Assembly: GCA_028290305.1 (NCBI GenBank)
Contig: JAQGKC010000251.1
Coordinates: 1-6,426, forward strand
Direction of reading: 5' to 3'
Source of the DNA: Bradyrhizobium sp.
Lineage (GTDB): Bacteria > Pseudomonadota > Alphaproteobacteria > Rhizobiales > Xanthobacteraceae
Length of the DNA: 6,426 nucleotides
Below the pieces are notes generated by a model. The model made no database searches. It saw only the letters and a program-made list of their open reading frames with translations, and had not been told where the DNA came from. Made by a program: the position numbers and the translations under genes. Shown here one piece after another: positions 5,799 to 6,426 of this stretch (the first letter of the stretch is position 1; each line of letters begins with the position of its first letter).

Positions 5799-5947
5799 CT
5801 GCCGTGATCCGTTAAGTTTCCACGATTTAGGAAAGGAACGATCGTTGTGCGGTTCCGTTCCTGTTCCGGCCTGAGCGGCAGGCAATGGCGAGCGGATATG
5901 TTGCTGGCGATGTACAGCACCGTTGCCGTTTCTTCGTCTTCGACCAT
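5795..5947 (-). CDS. Small ORF (50 aa) overlapping the GreA-like start
   Basis: An ATG at 5945-5947 is preceded by a good ribosome site (GGAGTGAG, eight bases upstream). It opens a 50-codon frame beginning MVEDEETATVLYIASNIS and ending NRGNLTDHGR. Its TGA (5795-5797) shares bases with the GreA-like ATG (5796-5798) in an ATGA arrangement, the usual sign of translational coupling. The sequence is acidic at its start and basic later, with no recognised domain or membrane helix. It is the best explanation for translation of the GreA-like gene, whose own ribosome site is weak. It may be a leader peptide, a real small protein or a chance frame. Confidence 0.4.
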   Translation of the reverse strand: MVEDEETATVLYIASNISARHCLPLRPEQERNRTTIVPFLNRGNLTDHGR

Positions 5948-5967
5948 GGTCTCACTCCGTGCATGGC

Positions 5968-6318
5968 ATGAAATGCAAGTTCTCGCTGAATTGTGCTGTC
6001 CAATTCGGCCAACAACCATCCTATTCATTGACGGCCCGTCCGGTGCTGGCAGCTGTCGTCAAGCAAACGTTGGCCAATATCTTTCCAAACCGCATGCGGC
6101 CCGTGCAATTTCACAGCGTCGAGCCGCTGGATCTCCACGACTCGGAAGTACCGCATACATTCGACCCGCAACAGCTCTCCCGGCACTTCAGCGAGGCGCC
6201 GTTGCTCGATAGGAAGCCGCGGTTTGCCGGCTGCTCGAGGATCCGCCAGGACGCTATCCTCGCGGAGCTTGATCCGAGTGAGGACGATGACAAGGAAGCC
6301 GGTCCCGTCGCCAGTTAG
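5968..6318 (+). CDS. Unidentified ORF, about 116 aa
   Basis: The frame is open from upstream of 5923 to TAG at 6316-6318, with about three quarters of third codon positions G or C over its second half. The product has no motif I recognise. It contains LAAVVKQTLANIFPNRMRPV and EVPHTFDPQQLSRHFSEAPL, and ends in an acidic tail (ELDPSEDDDKEAG). No start has a convincing ribosome site. ATG 5968 is an arbitrary choice, and an internal GTG or ATG is possible. The upstream end overlaps the antisense small ORF. The opposite strand is also open across 6030-6318 with somewhat lower coding quality, so strand is uncertain. The stop followed by a hairpin and a converging gene supports the plus strand. Confidence 0.35.
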   Translation: MKCKFSLNCAVQFGQQPSYSLTARPVLAAVVKQTLANIFPNRMRPVQFHSVEPLDLHDSEVPHTFDPQQLSRHFSEAPLLDRKPRFAGCSRIRQDAILAELDPSEDDDKEAGPVAS

Positions 6319-6328
6319 GTCTGATATT

Positions 6329-6360
6329 CCCCGGCGCAGCGCGCTGCGCGGCGTCCGGGG
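6329..6360. terminator. GC-rich hairpin between converging reading frames
   Basis: Outer arms CCCCGG (6329-6334) and CCGGGG (6355-6360) pair perfectly. They enclose a 14-base perfect palindrome CGCAGCGCGCTGCG (6335-6348). The element sits in the 50-base gap between a plus-strand stop (6318) and a minus-strand stop (6369). There it could work as a bidirectional terminator, though no T-tract follows on either strand. It also resembles the CCCCGG...CCGGGG intergenic repeats recalled from Bradyrhizobium genomes, so it may be a dispersed palindromic repeat. Confidence 0.6.
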
Positions 6361-6368
6361 CAGGCAAT

Positions 6369-6426
6369 TCAGTGTAATCTCCGTTTCGGCGCCGGCGTCT
6401 CGAACTGCGCGATCTCGGCGGTCTGC
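6369..6426 (-). CDS. C-terminal end of an unidentified protein (partial)
   Basis: The minus frame from the right edge to TGA at 6369-6371 encodes QTAEIAQFETPAPKRRLH. Codon use is GC-rich and the tail has a natural-looking basic end. The stop is followed at once by the strong hairpin, as expected at a gene's end. Only 18 residues are visible, so no family can be given. Confidence 0.4.
   Translation of the reverse strand, partial: QTAEIAQFETPAPKRRLH

Noticed and set aside
1..6426. tRNA, rRNA, CRISPR arrays, integrase or transposase genes
   Set aside because: I looked for cloverleaf-like ends, regular direct repeats and transposase DDE or integrase motifs on both strands and found none. The rearranged state is therefore unexplained by mobile elements inside the window.

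Overview
The window looks like accessory DNA from an alphaproteobacterium of the Rhizobiales, most likely Bradyrhizobium or a close relative. The reasons are its high GC, GC-rich third codon positions, the particular flavours of the recognised proteins (AAHS-type aromatic acid transporter, PheA/TfdB-type FAD monooxygenase, a small PCC-domain protein, a short GreA-like factor), and a GC-rich intergenic hairpin of a style familiar from Bradyrhizobium. This placement is inferred from recalled protein families, not from a search.

Left part (1-3172): a gene graveyard. After a possible protein tail (1-75) and about 350 bases with no gene, there is a plus-strand MATE efflux fragment missing both ends (424-905). 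Four minus-strand remnants follow. They are the C-terminal end of an FtsH protease (1350-1553), the N-terminal part of a FAD-dependent aromatic hydroxylase (1636-2084), the C-terminal half of an AAHS-type MFS transporter (2107-2930) and the N-terminal quarter of an L-lactate/malate dehydrogenase (2924-3172). The dehydrogenase and the transporter are joined by a deletion. The transporter and hydroxylase keep operon-like spacing, so they probably once served uptake and hydroxylation of an aromatic acid. The transporter and hydroxylase also carry single-base indels, mostly in homopolymers.

Middle (3173-4511): mostly non-coding or decayed sequence, including a broken signal-peptide region (3513-3607) and a C-terminal MMPL/RND exporter fragment (4295-4480). 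It surrounds one apparently intact minus-strand gene for a PCC/DUF296-domain protein (3755-4189).

Right part (4512-6426): intact minus-strand genes for a HAD phosphatase (4512-5186) and a GreA/GreB-family transcription factor (5340-5798). The latter may be translationally coupled to an upstream 50-codon ORF through an ATGA overlap. An unidentified plus-strand ORF (about 5968-6318) converges on the tail of a minus-strand gene that enters from the right edge (6369-6426). A strong GC-rich hairpin (6329-6360) lies between them.

No tRNA, rRNA, CRISPR array or intact transposase was seen. No coherent new multi-gene system is apparent. The notable content is the pattern of gene decay, the fused remnants and a few regulatory or structural oddities.
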